DNA of 64,000 nucleotides from Limnoperna fortunei (lineage: Eukaryota; Mollusca; Bivalvia; Mytilida; Modiolidae): assembly GCA_944474755.1 (NCBI GenBank), contig OX104115.1:74624993-74688992 (forward strand), in the 5' to 3' direction. The position numbers and the translations under genes are program-made. The notes under the pieces are model-generated. The model saw only the letters and a program-made list of their open reading frames with translations, was not told where the DNA came from and made no database searches. Shown one piece after another: positions 35,310 through 48,800 of this stretch. Every line of letters starts with the position of its first letter. Within the stretch, counting starts at the first letter, position 1.

Positions 35310-36565
35310 GTGATATTTCATCATTTTAAAACAGATGACAGATATTTTTTGGTGATAACAAAATAACTGAACTAAAAGTAATGACCCAAATAATCTGCTT
35401 ACAGCGTTTGGTCAAGCCTATGCTCTTTTTGTACATACGAAGAGGTGCACATTTAAGTGAAAAATTATTTTTTCATTTAATCAGCGTTTTGAAATTAGCG
35501 TTTTGTTTTTATTTTGATATTGCGATTTTGTTTACCGTGGTTTGATCTGAAAAGTTACCATAAAAGGATTAGTCTATTAAAAAACCCTTGTAAAATTGTC
35601 TTTTTTGGTTAACGCGGGAAAATTTTCATCGTTTGTCAGTATACCATTTAACATTACAAAAGCAGACGAACTTTATTAAACAATTATCCCTTAGGATCCA
35701 TTAAGAAACAAACCTGGCTGACTTACAATGAAAAATTCTATATAAAAATCAAGAATAATTTGTGAGGTGTAAAAACAGGGGCTTTGTATGAAATGTGGAC
35801 GTGTTATCGTGAAATATTTTTAAAAGGTACAATATCAACTAATAAAAAATGACTCTTAGGACGGGTGACTTTTAGTGTAATTTATAACATACAGGATCAA
35901 TGTTTCATATCACACTTCATACTGACCTGTATATATACACATTCTATAACAATGCCTCTATATGTCTTAGATGAACACAAATTGTTAAGATTCTGAATTT
36001 TGGAAATATTGTTTCATTATTGATGTCTTGTTTACATGTTTCTGATGTATATTTTTGGTCAATTACAATTATTGTAATCTGTTATATAACCTTTTGTATT
36101 AATGAATATGTGACATTTATGGGGATGAAAATAATATTAAGATGTCTCATGTAAACAAATTTCAGAATGACGAATTTCTTTATTAAAGTCCATGTCTATT
36201 CCAAATGGCAATATTTTCTTGTTTTTCGCCTGACTGTTTATTTGCTGCTTTTCGAAACCCAACTGATTGACAGAAAACAACGATGATGCATTGCAACAAG
36301 TATTGTGCAGACCGATTATTTGGAATAAACTGAAAACAATCCTTGAACAGTAGCATGTTATCAAATTATCTCTGAAACCAAAACTAAGAAAACTGGAGTA
36401 AAATATTTTGCGACGGATTCGACAACTTGTATACATTTCAGCTGAACCAATTAGGTGAGTATTAGATTTATCAATCCATAAAGTCATAATTTAAAATAAG
36501 GAAAAATCGTGAAGATCTACGCAATTGATTTCTAACATATGACTTAAAACAGGGTATGAGCTACA
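35310..36565. other. no gene recognised
   Basis: AT-rich intergenic sequence downstream of gene A. A minus-strand open frame at 36137-36487 has no recognisable motif, splice context or homologue here. Confidence 0.4.
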
Positions 36566-36569
36566 TTTA

Positions 36570-36980
36570 TTGATTGATTGGATGTTTGCTTTACGTCGAG
36601 CGAGCAGTATTTCAGCTATATTCAGGACGGGAACAAGTTAACAAACAATACATCAATTGACAAAGAGGTGGGGTGGGACACAAGCAACAAAATTTTGACT
36701 GCCACTTGAAAAGTACGGAGTATTGGGTAGGTTCGGAGAATAGCCTTTTGTAGCGGTTACAATGAGCCTACTCTTTTTCGAAATCTACAAAAGGGGTCTT
36801 TATCGAGCAAGGAGTGTGGCACTTTACCAAACACGTTACCCACTATGGTCGCGGTCAGGCTTTCCGTATTATAACCTGACAACCCCCAACGAGAGGGTCT
36901 CCCCTATCCGCCACCCAGGGACGCGCTGGACTGCTCTGTGGGTTGAGCACTGGAAACCGTCCCAGTATAGTCCCAGTGAG
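36570..36980 (-). mobile_element. SINE-like element, family 2, copy 3
   Basis: Reverse-oriented, more diverged relative of 12454-12876: the minus strand ends with GAATATAGCTGAAATACTGC, a GACGTAAAGC stretch and ATCCAATCAATC. It retains the CAGG motif next to a short G-run and the CAATTGATG stretch, so it informs which duplication copy has lost sequence. Confidence 0.7.
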
Positions 36981-36989
36981 ATACATTTA

Positions 36990-39158
36990 GACTTTGCTTG
37001 GAGTTTTAGTTTTGACATATTTATATCAAGTTTGATGACATATTCCATCACTATGAAATATTTCCAGAAGAATCTAGGACAGACACCAAAATGTTTGCGG
37101 ACTAATAGTACCATCTTTGTTTGTTTATCCCTCACTTTATAAAAGCCAATTGAGGAAAATGTATGCGACACATTATTTCAAGTTTCTTGTTCTTCTTTAC
37201 GGTTAAGAGATCTACAAAACATTTTACATTTATTCTTACAACTGCAAAAGTGGGTTGAACAAAATGTAACCATGCTTTTTGTTAAACATGAGTGAATAAA
37301 ATAAAAAATAATACAATTCTACAGAATAATTGGAATGGTTAGACTAGTTCTTTTATATACTGTACACTCATTCAAAATATCGATGTTGGCATTTCTAATT
37401 TTAAACAAACTTAAAGGCTAATTGAATGTAAATATTCTGTCTACAAAAATGATATGTAAAGATAAACAAATATAACAACAAGTACACTAAAGAGGCGATA
37501 GTTCCAAGCTGGAATTTCCTAAAGACAACATATGTTGTTTAACTCGGCGAACAATCTGTTTCAACAGCAAATTGGTATTTGATGAAAACTAATTGTGCTT
37601 ACTTCTAGCTAACTTGTTTTTGTCCAATGCAGAATACATCATTTAAACTTAAATGTAACAGTGAAATGAAAAACAAACATATTCGTTGCCAAAACTCAAC
37701 ACTTATTATGTTTTTCGACAAATAACTTCAAGGCTGCTGACAGTAAAGCTGTTGCAGCATAGATATAAAACGCTTATATGTTAGTTGTAACCTTATTTGT
37801 CAGGCTGTCATCATGAGTATTTCGATCACTATGAAATTTCAATAACAAACCCCGATTATCCTGCCGAACCACACGGTTTTTTTTAACATAGATGTTGGTT
37901 TGTGCATATCATGCTGGTATTCTGTTAATTGTTATAGGGTTTTGTATGAGATCTTACTTCTTTAATACAGATTAAAGACTATTATTTAACCAATCACTTT
38001 GCATTGTTGTGATTTAAATCGCGATGACTAAATTGCTATTTTTATGCTTTTACCTAGGATTTCATGTAGTGCACTTTTTGTCCTTAAATAACTTTATGTC
38101 GCTTTAAAAAAAAATTCCATGTGGATATCTGGACATCCTCACTAGAGAGCTCCTCAATTATGATGTTCAGATAATACTTCATTGCCATAAACCCTAAATC
38201 TTAACCCTTGTGCATATATAACCCATGAAAAATAATGTTAATCACTTTTTAGTATTATCCTTCTGTCAAGGTTTTTCGAATATAATTTAATTGGACCAAT
38301 GAAAGTAACGAAAATGCAAGAATTTCCCCTATGATGAATTATTTGTGCACTGCTACTAAACTTACCATGTCATATGAGTAATCAACCATCGGCTTATAAC
38401 TGCCTATTAAGATCTATTAAGTATACACAAATGCACTAAAGTTTAATAATACACAACATATTTTACTTGATGTACAAAAACCCATAATGTCACACAAAAT
38501 TGCAAATCGTCATTAATGTCGTTGCATACCAATTTTTCATGTTGTATCCACTGATCTTGATTAAAATTAAAAGTCCAACATATTTTTGTATTGCATACTG
38601 CCTTTGGGTTCCGTTATGTCATATAACAGATTCAGCTGTCTAAAAAAGAAAAGATGCTTTAGACAAAAAGTTTCATTTCTAAAGAAAAAAATATCCGAGA
38701 TATTGTTTCATCTATGGAATTAATATTAAAAATGATAGCAAATGATTCAATTAGACTGAAGATAGAAAGAATAATGTTCACATCGGTTGACAATCCCTAT
38801 TCCAAAACTATTTTAGAATTAAGATAATTTTTAAGAGAAATGCTTCCTAGTATTTCAGTGGCCATTTGTCTCTTACAATATAGTTGTGAAAAACTACCAA
38901 CAGTCTAATACAACAAGAACACATTATCGAAACATTTTCAAAAATAAACATGCCTCGTTTTGTAGTGCATTACTTGGATCAATTTCTTCGTATAGAGTGG
39001 ACGATTGCCTGGTATTGGGTCTTGTTGCCTCTTGTTTCTTCTCTGAAAATGACAGATTTTCTAAAGGAAATATTTAATATACAACATACCGATATCTAAT
39101 TTATAAACAGGAAAATATAGAAAATTTGTCTTAACAAAAAAAGGGCACTGATAATTAT
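36990..39158. other. no gene recognised
   Basis: AT-rich sequence between the two converging Ig receptor genes. No exon or structured element could be supported. Confidence 0.4.
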
Positions 39159-39169
39159 CATAACATTTA

Positions 39170-39437
39170 GTGGCCTCGGTGGCCGAGTGGTCAAGGTAGT
39201 TCGTCTACTATTGATCACGTGGTCTGTCAACACTGAGATTGCGGGTTCGATTCTCACTGCAGGCAGGGTGTACTCGACTCCAATCTCAATTGACAAGGAT
39301 TGCCAGTTTTCCTACCGCAGGTCGGGGGTTTTCTCCGGGTACTCCGGCTCCTCCCCCAATAGAAACTGGACGCCATGATATAGCTGAAATATTGCTGAAA
39401 GTGGCGTTAAACACAATCAAAGAAACAAACAAACAAA
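39170..39437 (+). mobile_element. tRNA-derived SINE, best-preserved copy, with target-site duplication
   Basis: Head with A box TGGCCGAGTGG (39180-39190) and B box GGTTCGATTCTC (39244-39255), a core containing GGATTGCCAGTTTTCCTACC and CTCCGGGTACTCCGGCTCC, tail GATATAGCTGAAATATTGCT and GAAAGTGGCGTTAAACACAA, ending in (AAAC)n. CATAACATTTA at 39159-39169 and CATAACTTTTA at 39438-39448 form a probable 11-bp target-site duplication. A Pol III-transcribed, LINE-mobilised element; the family name was not checked. Confidence 0.9.
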
Positions 39438-39449
39438 CATAACTTTTAT

Positions 39450-41268
39450 AAGCTTTCACAAGAGTAAGGGGCACACATTTTATATCATTATCGTCTACGA
39501 ATATGAAACAAAGGTATCAACCAAATAAATATACATACACGTTCTATTTCGTCAAATAATGGATGGTATAGAATATAGGGTCTAGCATTCGGTTCATTAA
39601 GAATCAAAATTTTGTAGCCAGGAATTCTTTATAAAAGAAGACATGGAAATCAACCTTTTATTTAATATTACTATACGTTTGCTCATAGGATAAAGAATGT
39701 TCAGGTTCTCTTGGCCGTTTATGATAAGTTTTTGAGTGAGTCGACCCCGTTCATATATTAACGAAAATATGCGTTTAATATTTATAATTCTCTCAAAATT
39801 GTTTTTAAATGTTTCATATCTTTTCCCAACATAAAATTCCATTATTTATAAGTGTGTGTGGCTTTGGGATAAACTCAACGACCTAAAGACGAAGACGTGG
39901 TGGGTTTGTAGAAAATAACTGGCATAGACATCAGATATATTTTACGATTTGCCGAGAAGATTATTACTGAAAACAAAGTAAGACAGAAAAACAAACAATA
40001 TTTTCGTGAATTCCATATACTAATTGTCTTCATTGTACCGCGGTTTATATGTAACGAATACTTTTCAAACGCAACGTAAACCAAATTAAGTGGTCAATGT
40101 TTGATGGATATATCAGTGAAAATGGAGGGAGCAGTGCTGAAACATGGAGTTGGTGGCAAAGCCGTGAATCTTGTTTATCTCGTCAATGTGTTGTGACTGG
40201 GAAAATAGAAGACAGTTTTACGGCTATTGTGTGTATCAGGTACACTAAAGTCCGGTTATTCCGCCCGTCCGGTAAATCCGCCCACTTCCAGTGACGTTAT
40301 TTTCCGTATCTACTGTAAACATCGACAGCAACTCGTTGTCAACAGTCCGCTAAAATACTGAATTAAAATCTTCGAATTTAATTGTAATGTATTAGGCAAA
40401 TATAGAGTTTTGAGTAATATAACTAGTATTGAACAAAAAAAGCATCCGATTGCAAGAAATATTCCAAACGACAAAAATCCCACCGTCTGTTAAATATGCA
40501 TGAGAGGGTTTACCGAACAAGGTCACACACGACGTAAACAAAAGTAAGCCAAATGTTTATTGAATTTGCACGGTGTTTAGCTATGTTTTAAGTTAAAATA
40601 AGTTCACAGGCATACAGTTCAATATTTGTTTTAAAGATCTATTAAAAATATCGCAAAAATAACTTTGATAATACTGCAAATCTCAAAATTGATGCTAATG
40701 TGGGTGGTTTGAAATGATTTATTTAACAGGTTTAATTGAGAAGTATCGTTTTTATATGCCTTCACACTCGCATTTCGTCCACACTCGAATTTCGATATTT
40801 CCCTTTATTCAGCAATGTACACAATGAATCCAAAGCGAAGTGTACTGTTAAAATATTTTCTGGTATGTATTTCTCTGAACAAATGATTCCATCATAATAG
40901 CACACTTCTGTTAAGCTGATACATCGCTCAAGATGTTTTCATCTGCAGAATTCAAGTGTACTGGCTTAATATTGTCTGAAGCGTACACGATACATATTTG
41001 TTTACGTTTCGCAAAGTTGTTCCCCAACAGTCGTTCATGAAAGTAATTTGTCTTCATTTTATAACTCGCTATCGCTCGGTATAAAATATTGACAAATACA
41101 AGGTCTGACCATGTTCTAATTCGCATAGAACCCGCTCGCAATAATCGTTTTCTTAAATAAGTAAAAAAATACCTCTGATGAAAGATATTATCTTTGTTAA
41201 AGCCACTAGAATGAAACTACATATCCCGCAACTGGCAACATAAATAACCATATATGGCACATGTGCTA
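39450..41268. other. no gene recognised
   Basis: AT-rich. A stretch with GTCCGGTTATTCCGCCCGTC at 40251 stands out by composition but I cannot assign it. No supportable exon. Confidence 0.4.
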
Positions 41269-41270
41269 CT

Positions 41271-41274
41271 AAAA

Positions 41275-41324
<50 letters not shown>
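41271..41324. repeat. (AAAT)n microsatellite
   Basis: About 13 AAAT units. The TTTATTTA-rich reverse strand creates a spurious open frame. Confidence 0.97.
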
Positions 41325-41329
<5 letters not shown>

Positions 41330-41631
41330 TTCTGAAGGCGTAATTAGTTTTTATTCCTTGAGTCAAAATTAAATTTGTATTGAACTTCATGCCAGATCGA
41401 CAATAAAAGCGTCTGTCCATTGAACAGAGCTTTAACATTGTTGTTTAATTAGCATATACGTTTCAGTAGTTGCATCGCATTAATTGTTTGAAATTAATTG
41501 GTTTGCATGTAATGTTTGAACTTGCTTATAGTTGACTAAAGATTTGTTTTTCAGGTTTTGTGTTGGATGGTTGTGTTTAAGATCCTTTGTACAGTTGACT
41601 CGTGCATTATAAATTGGCTACCGTTAAATGC

Positions 41632-41715
41632 TGAACCAATAAAAACTGGACGCCATAAAATAGCTGAAAAATTGCTGAAAGTGGCGTTAAAACACCGTTC
41701 AAACAAACAAGAATT
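41632..41715 (+). mobile_element. SINE 3' end fragment
   Basis: AACTGGACGCCATAAAATAG, CTGAAAAATTGCTGAAAGTG and GCGTTAAAAC followed by an A/C-rich tail match the SINE at 39170. The head is not recognisable, so it is probably 5'-truncated or eroded. Confidence 0.7.
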
Positions 41716-42632
41716 AAATGCTGAATCTTTTGTCGTCGAAAGTTCACTAGGCTCGTTTAATTTTTCACTATAATACACTAAGTAGACAAATAATAATGCG
41801 TGTGAAATCTTTCAAATGATCAATAAACATCGTTTACATTTTGATATTTGCACTTCATGAAAATAATTTTCGACCCCATAACCTGCACATAACTTTCTAG
41901 CCCATTATATGCAGTTTTATATATTCAACTTGCAACAATATTCCAAAATCGATAGATAATTTGAGTTTTGCTAATTTTACCATAAAATATTAGCAGTTAT
42001 ACAATTCTCCTAAACTGAGTTATGTATATAGCCCACAATAAGAAAAAAACAGATCACTTAACCATTATAAATATAATCTAATAATTGCATGTAAAAATCT
42101 TAAAACGAAAGCTAGATTAAAAAAATGTATATATGATCGCAAAATATATCAACTAGTAAGGTCTATGTAAACGTTCATATTGGGCCAACGCCTTCATATA
42201 TATGATATCAGTGTTCCATGCCACTTCGCCGTTTCCTTTAAATTAATTTATTTGTTCTGATTCTGCATATACTTGAACTCGTAGACTGTACATCAATCAA
42301 CGCCATTAGCAGATAAAACGAGGCATTCAGAATACTTCTTGGTTTTTTCTTTTTTCTCCCAGGAAGAACCTTCATGTAAATTTCGCAATACCCAATGAAA
42401 TTCTGTAATGGTTGTTCTTTACTAGTATTCTTCTGGTTCACAATTGTCTGCTAGGACCCATTCTACCTATTTTTTGTGTGTGTGATAGTCGATAATTTTG
42501 TTTTGTATTAATGCCGAATATATAGCTGGTACTTTTTTTGACATTCATCGTCAAATAGTATTCATTTTTATTGTATTGTCGCCGTTTATTAGCATACAAA
42601 TAGTTATTTTTATAAAAACAATAGGCGACCAC

Positions 42633-42638
42633 TTTATT
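42633..42638 (-). promoter_or_regulatory. gene B poly(A) signal
   Basis: AATAAA on the minus strand, 83 bp beyond the gene B stop codon. Confidence 0.6.
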
Positions 42639-42720
42639 AAAATATATCACTGAAATTGTATATACAAATTAAACAAGGTACAAAGATTACAAATCCGTGT
42701 TCGGCGTCACAATAGTAATT

Positions 42721-42842
42721 TCAATCAATTAATTTCTTCCGGATGTAAAAATAACAGACAATGAACCATATTAAATGCAAACCATAAATGGCAATCAGAA
42801 CGAAAAGTGTTGGCGTTTTAACACTGTCAATTTTTATGCTTT
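42721..42842 (-). CDS. gene B transmembrane exon with very short tail
   Basis: Phase 1 entry gives E-SIKIDSVKTPT, alignable with AISKLN of gene A, then a ~21-residue hydrophobic helix and basic stop-transfer YIRKK before LID and TGA. Another acceptor (ATATTGTAG) would put a stop in frame immediately, so the AAAG acceptor is the one compatible with the upstream phase. It is pyrimidine-poor, which lowers confidence. Confidence 0.6.
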
Positions 42843-45800
42843 CTTTCATTCTACAATATGCACGCAATAATTTTAATGTCCACCACTATCCTTTTTAGCT
42901 TTTGAAAACAGTATTAAAGACACATGCTGTTACCAACATTATTTACGTACATTAAAGTTTATCAGAAAACAAGAAGTATTTATTAAAAAATACTTACCCG
43001 TGCTAGAAATGAGTTCTGTAGATAAATTATTAGCACATCTTGAAGTAATGAAGTCTGTCGCATTTTGACATTCTCCGTAACCACTACAGTCAGCACCTTG
43101 AATATTAAAGTAAGAAATGCACGCTCATCAAAGGCTGATCTTCTTTTTGACGACTATTTTGTAAAAAGCCAGTGCATACAAACAATAATAATATGAATAA
43201 AGTCTAAATGCGAGCATCGCATATTCTATGGTTCATAAAGTTTATTTCAAAGCACCCTAACAGCGCCTCTGCATTCCATTGTTGACGTTAAGACTTTCTT
43301 TAATGCATTGACGTTGTGACGTCACAAACATGAAAAAATAGTGCGTTTCAGAGATTGCAAAAAATGTTTGACAATTTTTTTTGTTTTATTTAACAAATTA
43401 AACACTTCAATTTTTCGAAGTCAAAACAATTTTTGTCTCTTTTTAAATTAATTTAATTGCTCGTCTACAATATTTCCTTCTGATAGCTCAGCTACCATCC
43501 GAAATTGAGTTTGTTTTGTATGAATCATGTGACTTTTTTAACACATGCATGTAGTCGTATAGCTCGCATCTGAGATAATCGCTATTATTAGGGCCCTGCC
43601 ACTTTGTGGCGGACGCCCTAAAGGGATCAGTCTGTCCGTCCGTCCGCAACTAATCGTGTCCGTGGTGTAACATTTGTATCTTTTGAGGTAGGCTTTTGAT
43701 ATTGGAAATGTGGGTAAATAATATCAAGGCGATGTGGCGCATACCGCTGTTGTTGACCTTTGACCTTGAATTGTGACCTTAAGGTCACATTATTGCTTTC
43801 TGAATGACAAATTCATGTTCGGGCTGTAACTTTTTTTTAATCTTTTTAGGCAGGCTTTTGATTTTTGGAATGTGGGTAGATAATATTAAGGCGATGTGTT
43901 ACATACTGTGGTTGTTGACCTTTGACCTTGAACTTTGACGTTACGGTCAAATTATTGCTTTCTGAATGACAAATTCGTGTCCGGGCTGTAACTTTTTTTA
44001 TCTTTTGAGGTAGGCTTTTGATTTATGGAATGTGGGTAGATAATATCAAGGCGATGGGTCGCATGCCGTGGTTGTTGACCTTTGACCTTAAACTATGACC
44101 TTAAAGTCACATTTTTGCTTTCTGAATGACAAATTCATGTCTGGGCTGTAACTTTTATATATTTTATGTTTTGCAAACAATATATTTTTAATTTATGTCT
44201 TGTCAAATTTTGTATGTATTTCTTGGTTATCCTGCATACTATATGCATTGTTAATAAGTATTAAACGTCACATTAAAATGTTACTTTATTTAAAGTATAT
44301 ATATTTATAAAACAATTATTGTTGTGAGCTAATGCTCCCTTATGATACCCGCTATACATACACACAAACACAGACCGAAAACTATATACCAAATATCCCC
44401 TATAGTAAGCGGGGATATAAATCCCACAATATGAAATGATCCTACAAAGCTATTTAAAAATTTCTGTATTGTGTCATTTATTCATTTCTAGGTAAAATGT
44501 GACGGAAAATTGCAATACCATGTTCAAAAACATGACCAAGTCGGTAACCGGAAGTAGAGGTCTGAGAAATCTGAAAATGAATCCTACAATATGGCGTGAT
44601 CATAAAGTGACTTTTAAAAAATCGGTATTGTATCACTTACCATTTCTGAGATAAATCTGAAGGAAAATGGTGATAGACGCTCACATAAACACACTAACAG
44701 ACACATAACATACTAACAAAGAATCACACATAGACCGAAAACAGTATGCCCCTATTCCCCAGCGGGGGTATAATAAATCAACTTTACTGAGTCTAATTTA
44801 AGCAGTGCGATTAGTTCTCGTTTTTATCTTCATATAAATTAAGAATTACTTAGTAAAACATTTATTAAAATATAAATCTTTTGGTTTTTAGTTTAGTTTA
44901 TTCTGGCCACTTTGTTTGGAAAAGGTATTTTTATTTTGTTTAAACTCAAAACATTGCGTTTAAACGCAAACGTTACTGCGATTAAACATAAAACATTGCG
45001 TTAAAACGCAAAACTTATTGCAGGCAAAATTAGATGAAACACCATCCACACTTTGTTAAAACATATTTATTCAAATAAACATACGAACATTGCATATACA
45101 AATATAATGCAAGGATTCGGAAATAAGCTAAAGCTTATACAAGGTACGTCTCCTTAACACACGCAAAGTAAATAGACAATAAATGTCTAGCACGCCTTAT
45201 AATGTATGGGATATACAAAATATGTTGAATGGTGGTTTACAAAGTGAAATGAGAAAATATGTAAGGGAGAGGGAAAAACGTATAGAAAGTTTTACAAAAA
45301 TAGGATGGAAATGAAGTGTAATTATACAAATCTTTTGCTGTCAATTAAAAACGTTTGCACTTTTAAAAATAGCTGATTATTCTGATCGAAAGTTAGAGCA
45401 TCTGACCCATACAGAAGAATATCAATAGTAAGTGGGATTTGAAGATTTAATGAAAGCAATGAATCACGAATGACAGAATATTTAAGATGGGATAATAGAT
45501 AGTGGGAGGTAGTCTCCATTTGACCACAGGTGCAGTTAGGAGTGTCGACGATATTTCGTAGAAACAGATGGGCATTAAGCGAGCTGCTCTCCATACGTAA
45601 CCTGGTGTGGAGTACTTGACCCATTCTACTACCGACGTAAAAGTAAGGTGGACATTTCATGATAACACGTTTTAGGTGATTTTTTAAGATATCTATGAAT
45701 GATTTTTGGCGAACATTAATAGGAATTTTGTTCCATAATTTAATGGTAAAGGGTAGAAAATATCCAGAATACAAGTTCGTCCTTGTTCTGATTTCCGTCA

Positions 45801-48800
45801 AGTTTTGGATTTGCCGCGAAAAATGTCGGTGACGATCAGAAAGGGTTTCTGGCAGCATATTTCTGAGGTATTCCGGTGTTTTCTTTTGTACGATTTTATG
45901 CATCATTAAAAGTCGATGTTTTTTTCGACGGTCTACTAGTCTCTCCCATCCCGTTTCCGCGTATAAGTTTCTAATTGGAGTAAGCTTCGTTCCGCCCGTT
46001 ATAACTCTCATAGTTTCGATCTGAACATTCTCAATTTTGTCAGATAGGTATTTCATGTTATTATCCCAAACGACGTCGCCGTGTTCCAAAATTGACAAAA
46101 TACATTTTCTCTAGCGAGAATCTGTCTAAGATTAGACGAAGACGACGAAGAATAGTAACCCGTTTAAAAGCCTTTTTAACAATATATTCAATATGATTGT
46201 TCCACGACCCGTTGTCCGAAAACCATATACCGAGGTGTTTGTGACTCGTAACTTCTTCTATGGTGTAGTTTTTCATCTTGAGCGGGGGATGCACAACCTC
46301 AATTGCTTTTCGTGAAATGAGCTTAGTTTCAGTTTTCTCTGGGTTAAATTTGACTAACCACTCTGATGACCATCAGTTGACTTTTTCTAGATCTTCATTT
46401 AAGATACCCGATGCTGTGTCCGGACTATCAACCGTTACGTACAGACTAGTATCGTCAGCGAATAATTTAATGCATGCGCCGATGTCATCTACAATGTCGT
46501 TGATAAATATTATAAATAACAGAGGACCGAGTATAGAACCCTGTGGAACTCGAGCGTTTATAAATGACCAGTTAGAAAACATTCCATTTATACAAACGCG
46601 TTATTTCCTTTGACTTAAGTAGCTAACAAACCAATCTAGCAGTTTTCCAGAGATTCCATACTTCTGTAATTTACAAATAGGACCCTTATGCCACACACTG
46701 TCAAAAACATTACTTATATCACAGAATACGACTCTGGCTTCCTTTCCACTGTCCAGAGCTTTACCAAACGTATTCGAAATTTCAATTAGTTGGTTACTGC
46801 GGAATCACCACGCGTAAAGCCAGATTAATTGGAGGTGATAACCTTTGTGTCTAATAAGTAATTATGCACGTACTTGTACACGCATTTCTCCATACATTTG
46901 GAGATTATACTCAATAATGATATGGGACGATAATTTTTCCCCTCCTTGTCATTTCCGGCTTTAAAGACAGGCTTGACATTAGTTCTTTTCTATTCATTAG
47001 GAAAAATAGCTTCATCTAGCGACAAGTTAAATAATCTACACAAATGGGATTTCAGAACACTTCCAGACCGATCAAGTCATTAGGAGCCTAAATTAGAAAA
47101 TATTGTGTTAGAAGATGTGCTTACTATTTTACATATTAACAAAGTCTCATGACCTGATACAATAAATCCTCGATTACTAAAGGAGGCTTCCGCTATTTTA
47201 AAATATCATTTGCCTATACTATACAACATGTCGTTATCTTTGTTAATCTTTATCTAGTGAAGAGGTAAAATGTAACACCGCTGTGTTCACACGTGGTTCA
47301 CCGAGAGAAGTGAACAATCATAGACCAACCACCTTACATCGTGGTTTATCCAAATGTATGGAGGGATATGTCTATAAACCATGTCCACAATTTTTTTACT
47401 GTAAAAAAGGAATAGAAACAGTCAGTTAGGATTTACTATGGCGATTTTGCCATAAACCAGCTCATTTCCAACGATTTTGGGAAAGCCTTAGATAAGGGGA
47501 AAGAAGTAAGAGTTTGTGAAACATAAGCAAGGGATTTGACCGTGTATGTCACAAAGGGCTCTGGTTTAAAAATTTAGTTATGTTGTATGATAAAAAAGGT
47601 GCGATAAAAGAGTGCGATAAAAGGGTATGCATAAAGAAACAAATTATCTCCTTCATATAAGACAAAAATAAATATCATCATATATCAAATATTCAAGGTA
47701 TATTTCAAATTATTTCTGACCAGGTTATAAGATACACGGTTTGGGTTTGTTTACGCATAATAAACTTACCCAAACAGGGCCAAACCATATTATAGAGTAA
47801 TATTTTAATTTCGTTTAAATACTCAATACATGAGCAAAGTTGGTTATTTCGTATAACCTAACGTGACTAATTGTGGCGTCATAATAAGATGTATTGATGA
47901 CGTTGACTATACATGAATTCTTCCGCAAACAAGTGACGACATTAAAATTGTGATTTGCAATATTATTTGATTAATTGTAAAATATTGTTCTTGTTACTTC
48001 ATTTTTACTTAAGAATTTAAAATATAAGGTTTGTTTTCAATTGTTGGTTAGATTATTGGATATAAACGACTTTGGATCGATTTACGCTGCAACATAAATC
48101 GCTTCGCGGTTTATTCAGCGTAAATCGACCCAAAGTCGTTTATATCCAATAATCTAACCAGCAATTGAAAACAATCCTTAATTACTTGTCCAGAAATTTG
48201 AAATATTCCTAATTATTATTTAATTTTAACTATAAATCTTAACTATTACATCGATGACGTAATGGGACTATATTAATTTTAACGGCGCAAGAATTGGTCA
48301 TGTGACGAACTTAAGTTATAACGTATAATATGCTTTGCGCAATTTAATTTAAACATATTTTATTGTATAAATAGATATATCATTGAACATACAGTTAATA
48401 CAATACAAGGATTCGGAAACAAGCTAAGAAGCTTTTACAAATCCGTCTCCAGTTACGAAATTACATATTTAACAAAATGTAAAATACATGCTCTGACAGG
48501 CTTGATAAATTTTATAATGAAGAATAGAGAGGAAAGAAAAAAAATAAATTAATATATTTGATAGGGAAAGGAAAGAGAGAAAGGGTTGATGAAATGCTTT
48601 AAGGTTTTAAATGTCTATGCATCTACAAAACGTTTACATTTTAGAATATAGGATTGCACTTTAAAAAAACTTCAGTATTCTGTTCCAATGTTAGAGCATC
48701 AGACCCATACAAGAATAGGTTTAAGTCGCTTTGAATAAGCCATTCAGATTTCAGCTTACAAGGCAAATAAAATAATAATCAAAGTCTTATACCTATATTA

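Noticed and set aside
36137..36487. 116-codon minus-strand frame as an additional receptor exon
   Set aside because: No similarity to the receptor stalk, helix or tail, and no flanking splice sites in the right phase.
41217..41438. Minus-strand frame with repeated LFIY
   Set aside because: Created by the (AAAT)n microsatellite.
45055..47600. Single LINE insertion with a twin-priming 5' inversion
   Set aside because: The two fragments both encode the same stretch of reverse transcriptase, which a simple inversion would not produce.
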